Source: Pseudomonas azotoformans (lineage in GTDB: Bacteria; Pseudomonadota; Gammaproteobacteria; Pseudomonadales; Pseudomonadaceae). From it: a DNA stretch of 64,000 nucleotides. Shown one piece after another: positions 34,522-43,351 of the stretch. The notes under the pieces were generated by a model. That model was given only the letters and a program-made list of their open reading frames with translations. It was not told the DNA's origin and ran no database searches. Every line of letters starts with the position of its first letter. Position 1 is the first letter of the stretch. The position numbers and the translations under genes are program-made. The DNA lies in contig NZ_CP014546.1 in NCBI RefSeq assembly GCF_001579805.1, forward strand, positions 4,650,001 through 4,714,000, in the 5' to 3' direction.

Positions 34522-35373
34522 TCACAACCCCTGACTCCCCCGAATCAAATCATAAGCCTTCCTGGCAATCGGATTCGCCGTATTCGGCCGAATCCAAAGG
34601 TAATACGTCACCTCCGGCAACCGCGGCAACCCATCCGTCTCCCCCAACACCCGCATATCCGGCCCCAACATCTCCATACTCCGCGGCGTCACCCCCAACC
34701 CCGCCCGAGTCGCCGCCTTGATCCCGATCAAATTCGAAGCCAGATACGCCTGGCGCCAAGGAATATTCGCCCGCTCCAACGCCTCCAACGCATAACGCCG
34801 ATAAATGCTCGGTTCATCCACCAGAATCAGCGGCAACGGCTCACTTGGCTGGTGAATATACTGGGCCGAACAAATCCACCACACCGGCGATGTGCGCAAC
34901 GCAAACCCCTCAAGGTTCGGATCAGATCGCGTGGAAATCACCATATCCACCTTGCCCCGATGCAAGTCATCCATCAAAAACGGACTGCGCCCCACATCGA
35001 TCTCCAACCGCAAACGCGGCGCCGAGCGAGCAATGTGGCTAAGGATCGGCGGCAAGATCGTGTCAGCAATATCGTGAGGCGACCCAATACGCAGCACACC
35101 ACTCAAGCTGCTCTCACGCAGCGAATTCAACGCATCGTCATTCAGTGACAGCATCTGCCGCGCATGGCGCAGCAACTGCAAGCCCGGCTCGGTCAGTTGC
35201 TTTTGCCGGCCACGCTTCTCGAACAGACTGACCCCCACTTGCTGCTCCAGGCGTTGCATGTGCTGGGTCACGGACGATTGGGTGCGCGACAGGTGCATGC
35301 CGGCGCCGGCGAAGCTGTGGTGGTCGACCACGGCAATAAAGGTGCGCAGCAGTTCAAGGTCAAGGGTCGACAT
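34522..35373 (-). CDS. LysR-family regulator, divergent from the sulfur amino-acid operon
   Basis: 283 residues. HTH: LLRTFIAVVDHHSFAGAGMHLSRTQSSVTQHMQRLEQQVG; effector domain from about residue 90 (GVLRIGSPHDIADTILPPIL). The subgroup with SRTQSSVTQHMQRLE is common in Pseudomonas near transport and catabolic operons. It is transcribed away from the ten-gene operon at 35618-46045, with a 244-bp shared AT-rich gap, and so is its probable activator. The effector is unknown but may be the imported amino acid. Confidence 0.9.
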   Translation of the reverse strand: MSTLDLELLRTFIAVVDHHSFAGAGMHLSRTQSSVTQHMQRLEQQVGVSLFEKRGRQKQLTEPGLQLLRHARQMLSLNDDALNSLRESSLSGVLRIGSPHDIADTILPPILSHIARSAPRLRLEIDVGRSPFLMDDLHRGKVDMVISTRSDPNLEGFALRTSPVWWICSAQYIHQPSEPLPLILVDEPSIYRRYALEALERANIPWRQAYLASNLIGIKAATRAGLGVTPRSMEMLGPDMRVLGETDGLPRLPEVTYYLWIRPNTANPIARKAYDLIRGSQGL

Positions 35374-35617
35374 GGCCGGCTCCAGAGGCGGTTTTTATAT
35401 CAAGCGTGTGAAGTTAAACATTACAGATATTTATGTATGGGTGAAGCGTATTTTTAGCGCGCCCCGTAAATAGTGGCATATGTCGTAATTGTAGGTTGTG
35501 CAGACACGGCAAGTTATAACGATATGAGATATTTGCATTTCCGTTGCCCCCACACTCTCCCTAGCATGCCCCTCCATCAGATCGGGGTACGCCGATCATT
35601 TGCCAGGGGGAAGTCCA
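35374..35617. promoter_or_regulatory. Divergent promoter region of the LysR gene and the ten-gene operon
   Basis: About 244 bases, AT-rich relative to the flanks (for example 35400-35460 and 35505-35545), with several T-N11-A combinations, none clearly better than the rest. It must carry both promoters and the LysR sites; I cannot fix their exact positions by eye. Confidence 0.5.
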
Positions 35618-36439
35618 ATGAAGTTGAAAAAATGGTTGCCGGTGGCCCTCGGGTCGATCATCGCGTTGGGCAGCAGCGTGGCGGCGCAAGCCGATGCGAC
35701 CCTGGACAAGATCGAGCAGCGTCATGTGCTGGTGGTCGGCGTGTTGTTGTCGGGCGGGCCATTCGGCAGCATTGACCCGGCCACGCAAAAGCCCAAGGGT
35801 CTGAACGTCGACCTGGCCAACGAGCTGGGCCGTCAACTCAAGGCTGAGGTGCAACTGGTGCCGGTACTGCCCGCCAACCGTGTGCAGTTCCTGCAGCAGG
35901 GCAAGGTCGACCTGTTGATCGCCAATATGGAATGGACCGCCGAGCGCGGTGAGATCCTCGGTTTTGTGCCGACCCCGTTCTATCGTATTGGCGGCGCGGC
36001 GGCGGTGCTCAAGGGCAGCAAGATCGCCCGCTGGGAAGACCTCAAGGATCAGCCCGTGTGCACTTCGCAGGGCAGCAGCTACGTGAAGCCGCTGACTGAG
36101 TTCGGCGCACAGCTCAAGGCATTCAAGAGTTCTTCCGAATCCCTGCTGGCCCTGCGTGGCAACAACTGCGTGGCGGCGGTGCATGACTCGACGCTGATCA
36201 ACCCGTTGATCAATGACAGTCCTGAGTGGAAGGACTACCGCGTCATTACCCCGGAACTCAACCCGGCGCCTTCGGTGATCTGGACCCGTCGCGGCGAAAG
36301 CGATACCCAGGCCAAGCTCGATCCGATCGTCAAGGAACTGCACCGCAGCGGCTGGCTGATCGACGCCCAGACCCGCAACCGCATCAGCCCGGCCTCGCCG
36401 GCGCTGGTGGAATTGCAGCAACAGTTCAAGGGCGCCTGA
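35618..36439 (+). CDS. Polar amino-acid ABC transporter substrate-binding protein (copy 1)
   Basis: 273 residues with signal peptide MKLKKWLPVALGSIIALGSSVAAQADA. The SBP_bac_3 fold begins DATLDKIEQRHVLVVGVLLSG and contains GKVDLLIANMEWTAERGEILGFVPTPF, the ligand-binding pattern of the family. Start ATG 35618 follows AGGGGG. It is one of two tandem paralogues (about 55 percent identical by eye to the product of 36441-37248) ahead of permease and ATPase genes. Periplasmic capture of an amino acid is the role; the ligand is unknown, with a sulfur amino acid suggested by the downstream genes. Confidence 0.9.
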   Translation: MKLKKWLPVALGSIIALGSSVAAQADATLDKIEQRHVLVVGVLLSGGPFGSIDPATQKPKGLNVDLANELGRQLKAEVQLVPVLPANRVQFLQQGKVDLLIANMEWTAERGEILGFVPTPFYRIGGAAAVLKGSKIARWEDLKDQPVCTSQGSSYVKPLTEFGAQLKAFKSSSESLLALRGNNCVAAVHDSTLINPLINDSPEWKDYRVITPELNPAPSVIWTRRGESDTQAKLDPIVKELHRSGWLIDAQTRNRISPASPALVELQQQFKGA

Positions 36440-36440
36440 T

Positions 36441-37248
36441 ATGCACTTCAAAACCTTCACCGCACTCGGCCTGGCGCTGTGCGCCGGCTTCGCCCAGGCC
36501 GATGCCACCCTCGATAAGATCCAGCAACGCCACGCCATCAGCGTCGGGGTGATTCTCAGCGGGCCGCCGTTCGGCACCCTGGACCCCAAGACCGGTGAGC
36601 ACCTGGGCTACAACGTCGAACTGGCCAAGGGCATCGGCGAGGCGCTGGGCGTCGAGACCAAGACCGTATCGGTACTGGCGCCCAACCGCGTGCAGTTCCT
36701 GCAGCAGGGCAAGGTCGACATCCTGATCGCCAATATGCAGTTCACCGAAGAGCGTGCCGAGATCCTCGATTACGTGCCCACGCCCTACGAAGAAGTCGGC
36801 GGCGCGGCGTTGATCCGCAAAGGCGCTGGCATCCAGCAGTGGGCCGACCTCAAGGACAAGCCGGTGTGCGTGTCCCAGGGCAGCAACTTCATCAAACCGC
36901 TGCAAGAGACCTACGGCGCGCAGATCAAGGCGTTCCGCAGCCAGTCCGAGTCGCTGTTGTCGCTGCGCGGCAATGGATGTGTGGCGGCGGTGCACGTTAG
37001 CCCGACCATGCATGCCTTGCTCAGTGATGCCGAATGGGAGGGCTATGAAATTCCGTTGCCGGGCGACCTGATTCCGTCCAACTCGGTGATCTGGATCCGC
37101 AAGGGCGAACACGACACCCAGGCCCAAGCTCGATGCCATCGTGAAGGGTTGGCATAAAAGCGGTTTCCTGATCGCCCTCGGCGAGCGTACCGGCATGGCG
37201 CCGTCCCAGGCCCTGCGCGATTTGCATGAGCAATACAGCCATGAGTGA
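36441..37248 (+). pseudogene. Polar amino-acid ABC transporter substrate-binding protein (copy 2), frameshifted near the end
   Basis: The frame from ATG 36441 has signal peptide MHFKTFTALGLALCAGFAQA and an intact SBP_bac_3 core, but runs to a stop at 37157 in the sequence QAQARCHREGLA. Dropping one C from the run 37123-37125 restores QAKLDAIVKGWHKSGFLIALGERT and a stop at 37248. Copy 1 reads ACCCAGGCCAAGCTCGAT at the same place, against ACCCAGGCCCAAGCTCGAT here, direct internal evidence that one C is extra. The repaired end overlaps the start of the next gene, as expected in this tightly packed operon. The last about 30 residues would be lost if the shift is real. Confidence 0.88.
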
Positions 37249-38662
37249 TGCGTTGTTCGCCACCTTGCAACAGTTGCTCGGCGCGGCCCATGTGCAAACC
37301 AGCGAGCAAGCGGCGCACTACCTCACTGACAAACAGGGTCGTTATACCGGCCACGTGATCGCGGCGGTGCATCCGGCCAACACCGAGGAAGTGGCGGCGG
37401 TGGTGCGAGCCTGCGTGGCGCTGAAGGCGCCCATCGTGGTGCAGGGTGGCAATACGGGGTTGATGGCCGGCGCTACGCCGGATGCCAGCGGACGTTCGGT
37501 GTTGCTGTTGCTGGACCGCATGAACCGCGTGCGTTCGGTCGACACCGACAACGACACCCTGACCGTGGAAGCCGGGTGCATCCTGCAACATGTCCAGGAC
37601 GCGGCCCGCGCAGCCGATCGCCTGTTTCCCCTGAGCCTCGGCGCCGAGGGCAGTTGCACCCTTGGCGGCAACCTCGGCACCAATGCCGGCGGCACCGGCG
37701 TGCTGCGTTATGGCAATACCCGTGAGCTGACCCTGGGCCTGGAAGTGGTGACCGCCGAAGGCGAGATCTGGCATGGCCTGCGCGGGTTGCGCAAGGACAA
37801 CACCGGCTATGACCTGCGCGACCTGTATATCGGCAGCGAAGGCACCCTCGGCATTATCACGGCCGCCACCTTGAAGCTGTTTCCGCTGCCCAAGGCCCAG
37901 GCGACCGCGTTGCTGGCGTTTGATGAGCTGGCGCAAGCCGTCGCTTTTCTGTCCCATGCCCGTGCCGGTTTTGGTGCGAGCCTGACGGCGTTCGAATTAC
38001 TCACTGCTGATTGCCTGGCGCTGTTGCGCGATCAGTTTCCGGAGGGCCCGCAGCCGTTCAAGACGGCCAATCAGCCCTGGTTCGCCCTGATTGAGCTCTC
38101 TGACAATCACGGCGAAAGCCATGCCCGCGAAGCCTTCGAGGCCGTGCTTGGCGAGGCCTTCGAAAAGCAGTTGATCAGCGACGCCCTGATCGCTGAAAGC
38201 CTGGCGCAAAGCGAAGCCCTGTGGTTGCTGCGCGAAAACATGAGCGAGGCGCAAAAGCGTGCCGGGCGCAATATGAAGCACGATATCTCGGTGCCGATCT
38301 CGCAAGTGGTCGCCTTTGTGGCGCACACCGACGCGTTGTTGCAGCAGCATTTTCCCGGCGTGCGTCACTTCACCTTCGGCCACTTGGGCGACGGCAACCT
38401 GCATTACAACGTGGCGCATCCACTGGATTCGACAGTGGACGCGCACATGGCGCACTACGCCGAACTCAGCGCCCTGGTGCACGACAGTGCCCATGCCCAC
38501 GGTGGCTCGATCAGTGCCGAACACGGTATCGGCCAGCGCAAGGTCGGCCTGCTCAGCCGCTATAAAAGCCCGGTGGAGCTGGACCTGATGCGCCGCATCA
38601 AGCAGGCGCTGGATCCGCACAACCTGCTCAACCCCGGCAAAGTCCTTGAGGTACAGCCATGA
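37241..38662 (+). CDS. FAD-linked oxidase, D-2-hydroxyacid dehydrogenase (GlcD/D2HGDH-like)
   Basis: About 473 residues. FAD_binding_4 with VQGGNTGLMAGATPD, SLGAEGSCTLGGNLGTNAGG and the C-terminal FAD-oxidase domain with TFGHLGDGNLHYN and SISAEHGIGQRK, the metal and substrate motifs of D-lactate/D-2-hydroxyglutarate dehydrogenases. ATG 37241 or 37226 are both possible; I take 37241 because it overlaps the repaired stop of the upstream gene (ATGAGTGA). It oxidises a D-2-hydroxy acid to a 2-keto acid, which the adjacent aminotransferase could interconvert with an amino acid. The substrate is unknown. Confidence 0.88.
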   Translation: MSDALFATLQQLLGAAHVQTSEQAAHYLTDKQGRYTGHVIAAVHPANTEEVAAVVRACVALKAPIVVQGGNTGLMAGATPDASGRSVLLLLDRMNRVRSVDTDNDTLTVEAGCILQHVQDAARAADRLFPLSLGAEGSCTLGGNLGTNAGGTGVLRYGNTRELTLGLEVVTAEGEIWHGLRGLRKDNTGYDLRDLYIGSEGTLGIITAATLKLFPLPKAQATALLAFDELAQAVAFLSHARAGFGASLTAFELLTADCLALLRDQFPEGPQPFKTANQPWFALIELSDNHGESHAREAFEAVLGEAFEKQLISDALIAESLAQSEALWLLRENMSEAQKRAGRNMKHDISVPISQVVAFVAHTDALLQQHFPGVRHFTFGHLGDGNLHYNVAHPLDSTVDAHMAHYAELSALVHDSAHAHGGSISAEHGIGQRKVGLLSRYKSPVELDLMRRIKQALDPHNLLNPGKVLEVQP

Positions 38663-39861
38663 CCCTACGCCTGTCCCAACGCGTGCAGCGGGTCTCGCTG
38701 TCCGCCAACGCCGCCGCCAAATCCCGCGCCACTGAGTTGCGCGAGGCGGGGCGCGATATCCTCGATCTCACCACCGGCGAGCCGGATTTCGATACCCCCG
38801 AACACATCAAGCAGGCGGCCTATGCCGCGATCGCCGGCGGCGCTACCAAATACACGCCGACGCCCGGTGTAAAAGCCTTGCGCTTGGCCGTGCAACGCAA
38901 GCTGGCGGATGAAAACCGCCTGGACTATCCACTGTCGTCCATTGTGATCGCCAACGGTGCCAAGCAGATCATCTTCAACGCGTTTGCCGCGACCCTGGAT
39001 GACGGTGATGAAGTGCTGGTGCCGACACCTTACTGGCCATCGTTCCCCGACAGCGTACGCTTCAATGGCGGCGAGCCGGTGTTCATCGAATGTGGGCTGG
39101 AGCAGGGCTGCAAACTGCTGCCGGCCCAGCTAGAGCAGCACATCACTGCGCGTACGCGCTGGCTGATCCTCAATGGCCCTGGCAACCCGAGTGGCGCGGT
39201 GTACAGCGAAACCGAACTGCGCGAGTTGGCCGAAGTGCTGCGTCGTCATCCCCAGGTGCTGGTCCTGCTGGATGAACTCTACGAACACATCCGTTTCGAC
39301 GGCCGCCCGGCGCAGAGTCTGCTGAACGTTGCTCCGGACTTGCTCGACCGCTGTCTGCTGGTGGGCGGCGTGTCCAAGACCTACGCCATGACGGGCTGGC
39401 GCATCGGCTTTGGGGCGGGGCCGAAAACCTTGACCGATGCCATCGCAGTGGTGCAATCCCAATCCACTTCTGGGGCGTCCTCAGTGGGCCAGGCGGCTGC
39501 ATTGGCGGCTTACAACGGTGGGCTGGACTTTCTTGCGGAGCACGTCGCGGCTTATCAATTGCGCCGGGATATTCTGGTGGAAACGCTTGCAGCCGTTGAC
39601 GGCCTTGAAGTCCTGGAGCCCCAGGGCGGTTTCTTCGTCTTCGTGCGTTGCGCCGGGCTGCTGGGACGCGTTCGCCCGGACGGCCAGCGCATCAACAATG
39701 ACGATGACCTGGTGGCCTGGCTGTTGGAGGAGGGCGTCGCCGGAGTGGCGGGCAGTGCCTATGGCCTGTCGCCGTGGTTCCGCCTGTCCATCGCCACGGC
39801 GACTGACAGCGTTGCAGAAGCCGGACGGCGTATCGCAAGCGCCTGCGGAAAGTTGCAATGA
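38659..39861 (+). CDS. Class I/II PLP aminotransferase (AspC-like)
   Basis: 400 residues. The N-terminal TTGEPDFDTPEHIKQAA, NGPGNPSGAVY (PLP Asn), LLDELYEHIRFDG (Asp) and VGGVSKTYAMTGWRIG (PLP Lys, Ser-Lys) are the subgroup I-gamma aspartate aminotransferase pattern. It starts within the upstream stop (ATGA). In the operon it probably removes the amino group of the imported compound, or aminates the product of the FAD enzyme. Confidence 0.9.
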   Translation: MTLRLSQRVQRVSLSANAAAKSRATELREAGRDILDLTTGEPDFDTPEHIKQAAYAAIAGGATKYTPTPGVKALRLAVQRKLADENRLDYPLSSIVIANGAKQIIFNAFAATLDDGDEVLVPTPYWPSFPDSVRFNGGEPVFIECGLEQGCKLLPAQLEQHITARTRWLILNGPGNPSGAVYSETELRELAEVLRRHPQVLVLLDELYEHIRFDGRPAQSLLNVAPDLLDRCLLVGGVSKTYAMTGWRIGFGAGPKTLTDAIAVVQSQSTSGASSVGQAAALAAYNGGLDFLAEHVAAYQLRRDILVETLAAVDGLEVLEPQGGFFVFVRCAGLLGRVRPDGQRINNDDDLVAWLLEEGVAGVAGSAYGLSPWFRLSIATATDSVAEAGRRIASACGKLQ

Positions 39862-40583
39862 TGGAGGTTTTCGTCCACTGGGCTGCGGGTATCGGCCTGA
39901 ACTACAACTTTCTGTTGGATGCCTACCAGCGTGGCACGCTGGTCCAGGGCGCGCTGACCACCGGCCTGCTGTGCCTGTTCACCATTATTGGCAGCCTGTT
40001 GGCGGGCATCACGCTTGCGGCGATGCTCACCTCGGGTAACCCGTGGCTGGCCAAACCGGCGCGGGTGTTCGTCGAAGTCACGCGCAACACGCCGACCCTG
40101 GTGCAGCTGTACTGCGCGTTCCTGGTGCTGAACATGCTGCTGACCCAGGCAGTCGGTGCGGCGAACCCGCTGACGCCGTTTGCCTGGGTGGTCATTGTGA
40201 TTTCCCTGCACAAAGGCGCGTTCCATGCCGAGGCCTTGCGCGCCGGCATCGAGGCGGTGCCGGCGGTGACCCTGGAAGCCGCCAGTTCCCTGGCTTTCAG
40301 CAGCCGCCAATTGCTGTGGAATGTGCAGTTGCCGTTGGCGCTGCGCTTTGCCTTGCCATCGCTGATCAACAACCTGATCGATCTGGTGAAGATGACCGCC
40401 GTGGCTTCCGCGATTGCGGTGGGCGACATCACCTACGCGGCCATCATGATCTGGACCCAGAGCGATAACGTGCTGGAACTGATGATCCTGATCCTGAGCT
40501 TTTTCGGCCTGCTGAGTTTTATCGTCAATTGTGTGGGGCGCTGGCTGGAAGCGCGCCTGAGGATGCCCGGCTATGGCCATTGA
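39858..40583 (+). CDS. Amino-acid ABC transporter permease (HisM/GlnP family), subunit 1
   Basis: 241 residues with about five membrane helices. The EAA loop reads EAASSLAFSSRQLLWNVQLPLALRFALPSLINN, and VEVTRNTPTLVQLYCAFLVL is the family start-of-domain motif (RNTP). ATGA overlap with the aminotransferase gene and 11-base overlap with the next permease gene show tight operon packing. With the second permease it forms the membrane channel. Confidence 0.9.
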   Translation: MMEVFVHWAAGIGLNYNFLLDAYQRGTLVQGALTTGLLCLFTIIGSLLAGITLAAMLTSGNPWLAKPARVFVEVTRNTPTLVQLYCAFLVLNMLLTQAVGAANPLTPFAWVVIVISLHKGAFHAEALRAGIEAVPAVTLEAASSLAFSSRQLLWNVQLPLALRFALPSLINNLIDLVKMTAVASAIAVGDITYAAIMIWTQSDNVLELMILILSFFGLLSFIVNCVGRWLEARLRMPGYGH

Positions 40584-41256
40584 TTCATTCCCGGTGTTGT
40601 CGGCGTTGCTGCAATGGTCGCCGGCACTGGTGGCCGGTTTCGGCCAGAACATCTTGATCAGCGTGGTGGCGATTGCCCTGGGCTCGGTGCTGGGGTTGTT
40701 GATCGGTGCGTTGGCCTTGTCGCCGTTGGGCTTTGTCGCGCGGCTGTGGGTGCAGGTGTTTCGCAATGCGCCGTGGCTGGTGCTGATCTATTTCACCACC
40801 TACGTGTTCCCGTTCGAGATCCACATCGGCAGCAGCTACGTGTCGTTCCCCGATTGGGTCAAGGTCACCATCGGCCTGGCGTTGCCGGCCAGCGCCAACG
40901 TGGCGGAGATCTTCCGTGGCGCCATCGGTTCGATCCCCAGCACCCAATGGGAAGCCGCGCGCTCCCTGGCGTTTACCCGTGGCCAGTTGTTTCGTTCGAT
41001 CATCCTGCCGCAGTGCTTCAAGCGCATGTTGCCGCCGTGGATGAACCTGTACGCCGTGGTCACCATGGGCACCGCGCTGGCCTCGCTGGTGGGCGTGCAC
41101 GACGTGATCGACACCGCGCAGATCGCCAGCAACACCGTGAACATGACTGGCTTTACCGTGCTGATCTACTTGAGCCTGCTGGTGCTGTTCTTTGCCTATT
41201 GCTACCCGATTTCCCGTCTCACCCAACACCTGGAGCGCCGTTATGCCTTCTACTGA
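40573..41256 (+). CDS. Amino-acid ABC transporter permease (HisM/GlnP family), subunit 2
   Basis: 227 residues. VFRNAPWLVLIYFTTYVFP replaces the RNTP stretch, and EAARSLAFTRGQLFRSIILPQCFKRMLPPWMN is the EAA loop. A heterodimer with the preceding permease is the rule in this family. The start lies inside the preceding gene, coupling translation. Confidence 0.9.
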   Translation: MAIDSFPVLSALLQWSPALVAGFGQNILISVVAIALGSVLGLLIGALALSPLGFVARLWVQVFRNAPWLVLIYFTTYVFPFEIHIGSSYVSFPDWVKVTIGLALPASANVAEIFRGAIGSIPSTQWEAARSLAFTRGQLFRSIILPQCFKRMLPPWMNLYAVVTMGTALASLVGVHDVIDTAQIASNTVNMTGFTVLIYLSLLVLFFAYCYPISRLTQHLERRYAFY

Positions 41257-42067
41257 ACCCTTGGTGAGCCTGCGGGATGTGCACCTGTCGTTCGGCGCCA
41301 ACCCGGTGCTCAAGGGCATCGACCTCGACGTGCTGCGCGGCCAGGCGGTGTCGATCATCGGCCCGTCGGGGTCGGGCAAGTCGACGATCCTGCGCTGCAT
41401 CACCGGTTTATTGCAGCCTCAGCGCGGCAGCATCCGCGTGGGCCAGACCCAGGTCGATACCTTGGCCCAGGAAGCCCAGCGCATCGAGTTGCGTAAGCGC
41501 GTCGGGTTTGTGTTCCAACAGTACAACCTGTTCCCGCACTTGTCGGTGCTGGAAAACCTGGTGATCGCCCCGCGCAAGGTGCTCGGCCGCAACCGTGCCG
41601 ACGCCGAGAAAGACGCTCGCGCCTTGCTGGCCAAGGTGCGCATGGAGCACAAGGCCGATGCCTATCCCGGCCAACTGTCCGGTGGCCAGCAGCAACGTGT
41701 GGCGATTGCCCGGGCGTTGGCGATGCGTCCGGAGCTGATCCTGTTTGACGAAGTGACGTCGGCACTGGACCCGGAGACCGTCGGCGAAGTGCTGACGGTG
41801 ATCCGCGAACTTACCGAAGAGGGCATGACCTGCGTGTTGGTCACCCACGAAATGCGCTTCGCCGAAGAGATCAGCGACGTGGTGTATTTCACCGAAAACG
41901 GCGTGATTGTCGAGCATGGCAGCGCGCAGCAGATCTTCCAGAACCCGGCCAGCGAACGCACCCAGACGTTCCTGCGCCATGCCTTGGGCGACACGGGGCG
42001 CCGTGGCCCCATCGCCCACGACCCGTACCTGTTGACCAATTTGAGCCGTTACAGCCTGTCTGTCTGA
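41243..42067 (+). CDS. Amino-acid ABC transporter ATP-binding protein (GlnQ/HisP family)
   Basis: 274 residues. Walker A GPSGSGKST, Q-loop VFQQYNLFPHLSVLENL, signature LSGGQQQR, Walker B LILFDEVTSALDPE and switch His in VTHEM. VFQQYNLFPHLS and DEVTSALDPE mark the polar amino-acid branch. ATG 41243 overlaps the upstream permease by 14 bases. A C-terminal extension of about 25 residues (GRRGPIAHDPYLLTNLSRY) goes beyond most homologues. Confidence 0.92.
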   Translation: MPSTEPLVSLRDVHLSFGANPVLKGIDLDVLRGQAVSIIGPSGSGKSTILRCITGLLQPQRGSIRVGQTQVDTLAQEAQRIELRKRVGFVFQQYNLFPHLSVLENLVIAPRKVLGRNRADAEKDARALLAKVRMEHKADAYPGQLSGGQQQRVAIARALAMRPELILFDEVTSALDPETVGEVLTVIRELTEEGMTCVLVTHEMRFAEEISDVVYFTENGVIVEHGSAQQIFQNPASERTQTFLRHALGDTGRRGPIAHDPYLLTNLSRYSLSV

Positions 42068-42083
42068 TAAGAGGAAATTCGTG

Positions 42084-42680
42084 ATGAGTATCGAAAACCG
42101 TGCCGACGTGATCGAAGCGTTTTTGCAGCAGATCCGCGTCATCAACCAGCGTGGCGTAGACCGCGCGGCCTTGGATGAAATCGTTGGGCTGCTGGAAAAC
42201 CTCGCCCAGCGCCGCGACCTGTTCAACTTTGATGAATTCCCCGCGCCCGTGCCGGGGCAGGGCAGCACGGCGTTCCGCTATCGCCTGAATGACGACGGTG
42301 ATACGCCGACGCTCTACCTGAATTCGCTGTTACCGGGCAAAAGCACGATCCCGCATAACCACGAGACCTGGGCGATCATCAGTGCCATCGAAGGGCAGGA
42401 GATCAACTACGTATACGCGCGCAGCGATGAGGGTCGCGAGCCGGGGTTCACCACCCTGACGCTGGAGAAAGAAGTGATCGTGCAGCCGGGCACCTCGATC
42501 TCGTTCCTCGGTGAAGACCTGCATGGCATCAAGGTCGAGGGCGAGCAGGCGACGTTGCATTTCCACCTCTATGGCTTGCCGCTGGAATCGCTGAACGGCC
42601 GATATGGCGTGGAAGCGGACGGTCGCATCCTCAACTACAACGCCTCGCAGATGGCGCCGTCGATCAAGGCCTACGCATGA
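42084..42680 (+). CDS. Cysteine/thiol dioxygenase-like cupin
   Basis: 198 residues, start ATG 42084 after GAGGAAA. Cupin with the 3-His iron site of thiol dioxygenases: His91 and His93 in IPHNHETWAIIS and His147 in EDLHGIKV. The length and IPHNHE motif match the bacterial cysteine dioxygenase/3-mercaptopropionate dioxygenase group (CDO_I-like). These oxidise a thiol to a sulfinate with O2. The Cys-Tyr cross-link of mammalian CDO is not evident. Beside a lyase that releases thiols, it may oxidise the released thiol. Substrate is inferred. Confidence 0.82.
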   Translation: MSIENRADVIEAFLQQIRVINQRGVDRAALDEIVGLLENLAQRRDLFNFDEFPAPVPGQGSTAFRYRLNDDGDTPTLYLNSLLPGKSTIPHNHETWAIISAIEGQEINYVYARSDEGREPGFTTLTLEKEVIVQPGTSISFLGEDLHGIKVEGEQATLHFHLYGLPLESLNGRYGVEADGRILNYNASQMAPSIKAYA

Positions 42681-43324
42681 TCGACCTTTATTACTGGCCC
42701 ACGGGCAACGGCTTGAAGGTCGGCATCCTGCTCGAAGAGCTGGGTGTGGAATACCGCCTGGTGCCGGTGAACATCCGCGAAGGCCAGCAGAAACAGGCGG
42801 ACTTCCAGCGCATCAGCGCCAACGGGCGCATCCCGGCGATTGTCGACTATCGCCCGGAGGTGCCGCTGAGCCTGTTCGAATCCGGCGCGATCCTCAATTA
42901 CCTGGCCGACAGCGCCGGTCAGTTCTTGCCACCGGCGGGTACTGCCGAGCGGCAAAAGGTCCAGGAATGGTTGTTCTGGCAGGTGGGGCATATCACCCCG
43001 TATCTGAGCCAGTTGCAGCTGTTCAAGGAGAAGGCTCCGGAGCCGATTGCGTTTGCCCTCGACCTGCTCAACGCCGAAGCCACGCGCTTGTATCGGGTGC
43101 TGGAACAACGCCTGGCCGAGGTGCCCTATGTGGCGGGCGAATACTCGGTGGCGGACATGGCGATCTTCCCGTGGATTCAACCGCAGCGGCAGGGCCAGGC
43201 CTTGGCCGATTACCCCCGTATCCAGGCCTGGCGTGAGCGCATCAAGGCGCGGCCGGCGGTGCAGCGTGCCTATGCCAAGGGTCGCGAAGTGGCCGCGGGC
43301 GAACGTTCGTTGGCGTTGCAGTAA
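42677..43324 (+). CDS. Glutathione S-transferase, YfcG/Ure2p-like
   Basis: 215 residues. N-terminal thioredoxin fold begins DLYYWPTGNGLKVGILLEELGVEY, the YfcG/Ure2p signature, with RIPAIVD for the cis-Pro and LFESGAILNYLAD for the glutathione site. C-terminal helical domain has YSVADMAIFPWI. YfcG-type proteins reduce disulfides with glutathione rather than conjugate electrophiles. Its ATGA overlap with the dioxygenase gene and position before the rhodanese-lyase fusion suggest reduction of a disulfide or persulfide intermediate (inference). Confidence 0.9.
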   Translation: MIDLYYWPTGNGLKVGILLEELGVEYRLVPVNIREGQQKQADFQRISANGRIPAIVDYRPEVPLSLFESGAILNYLADSAGQFLPPAGTAERQKVQEWLFWQVGHITPYLSQLQLFKEKAPEPIAFALDLLNAEATRLYRVLEQRLAEVPYVAGEYSVADMAIFPWIQPQRQGQALADYPRIQAWRERIKARPAVQRAYAKGREVAAGERSLALQ

Positions 43325-43351
43325 CTCTTTTCTTCATTTGTTGGGACTTCC

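Noticed and set aside
37226..37240. ATG 37226 as the start of the FAD oxidase
   Set aside because: Possible, but no ribosome site precedes it; ATG 37241 overlaps the repaired upstream stop, so it is preferred. The evidence is not decisive.
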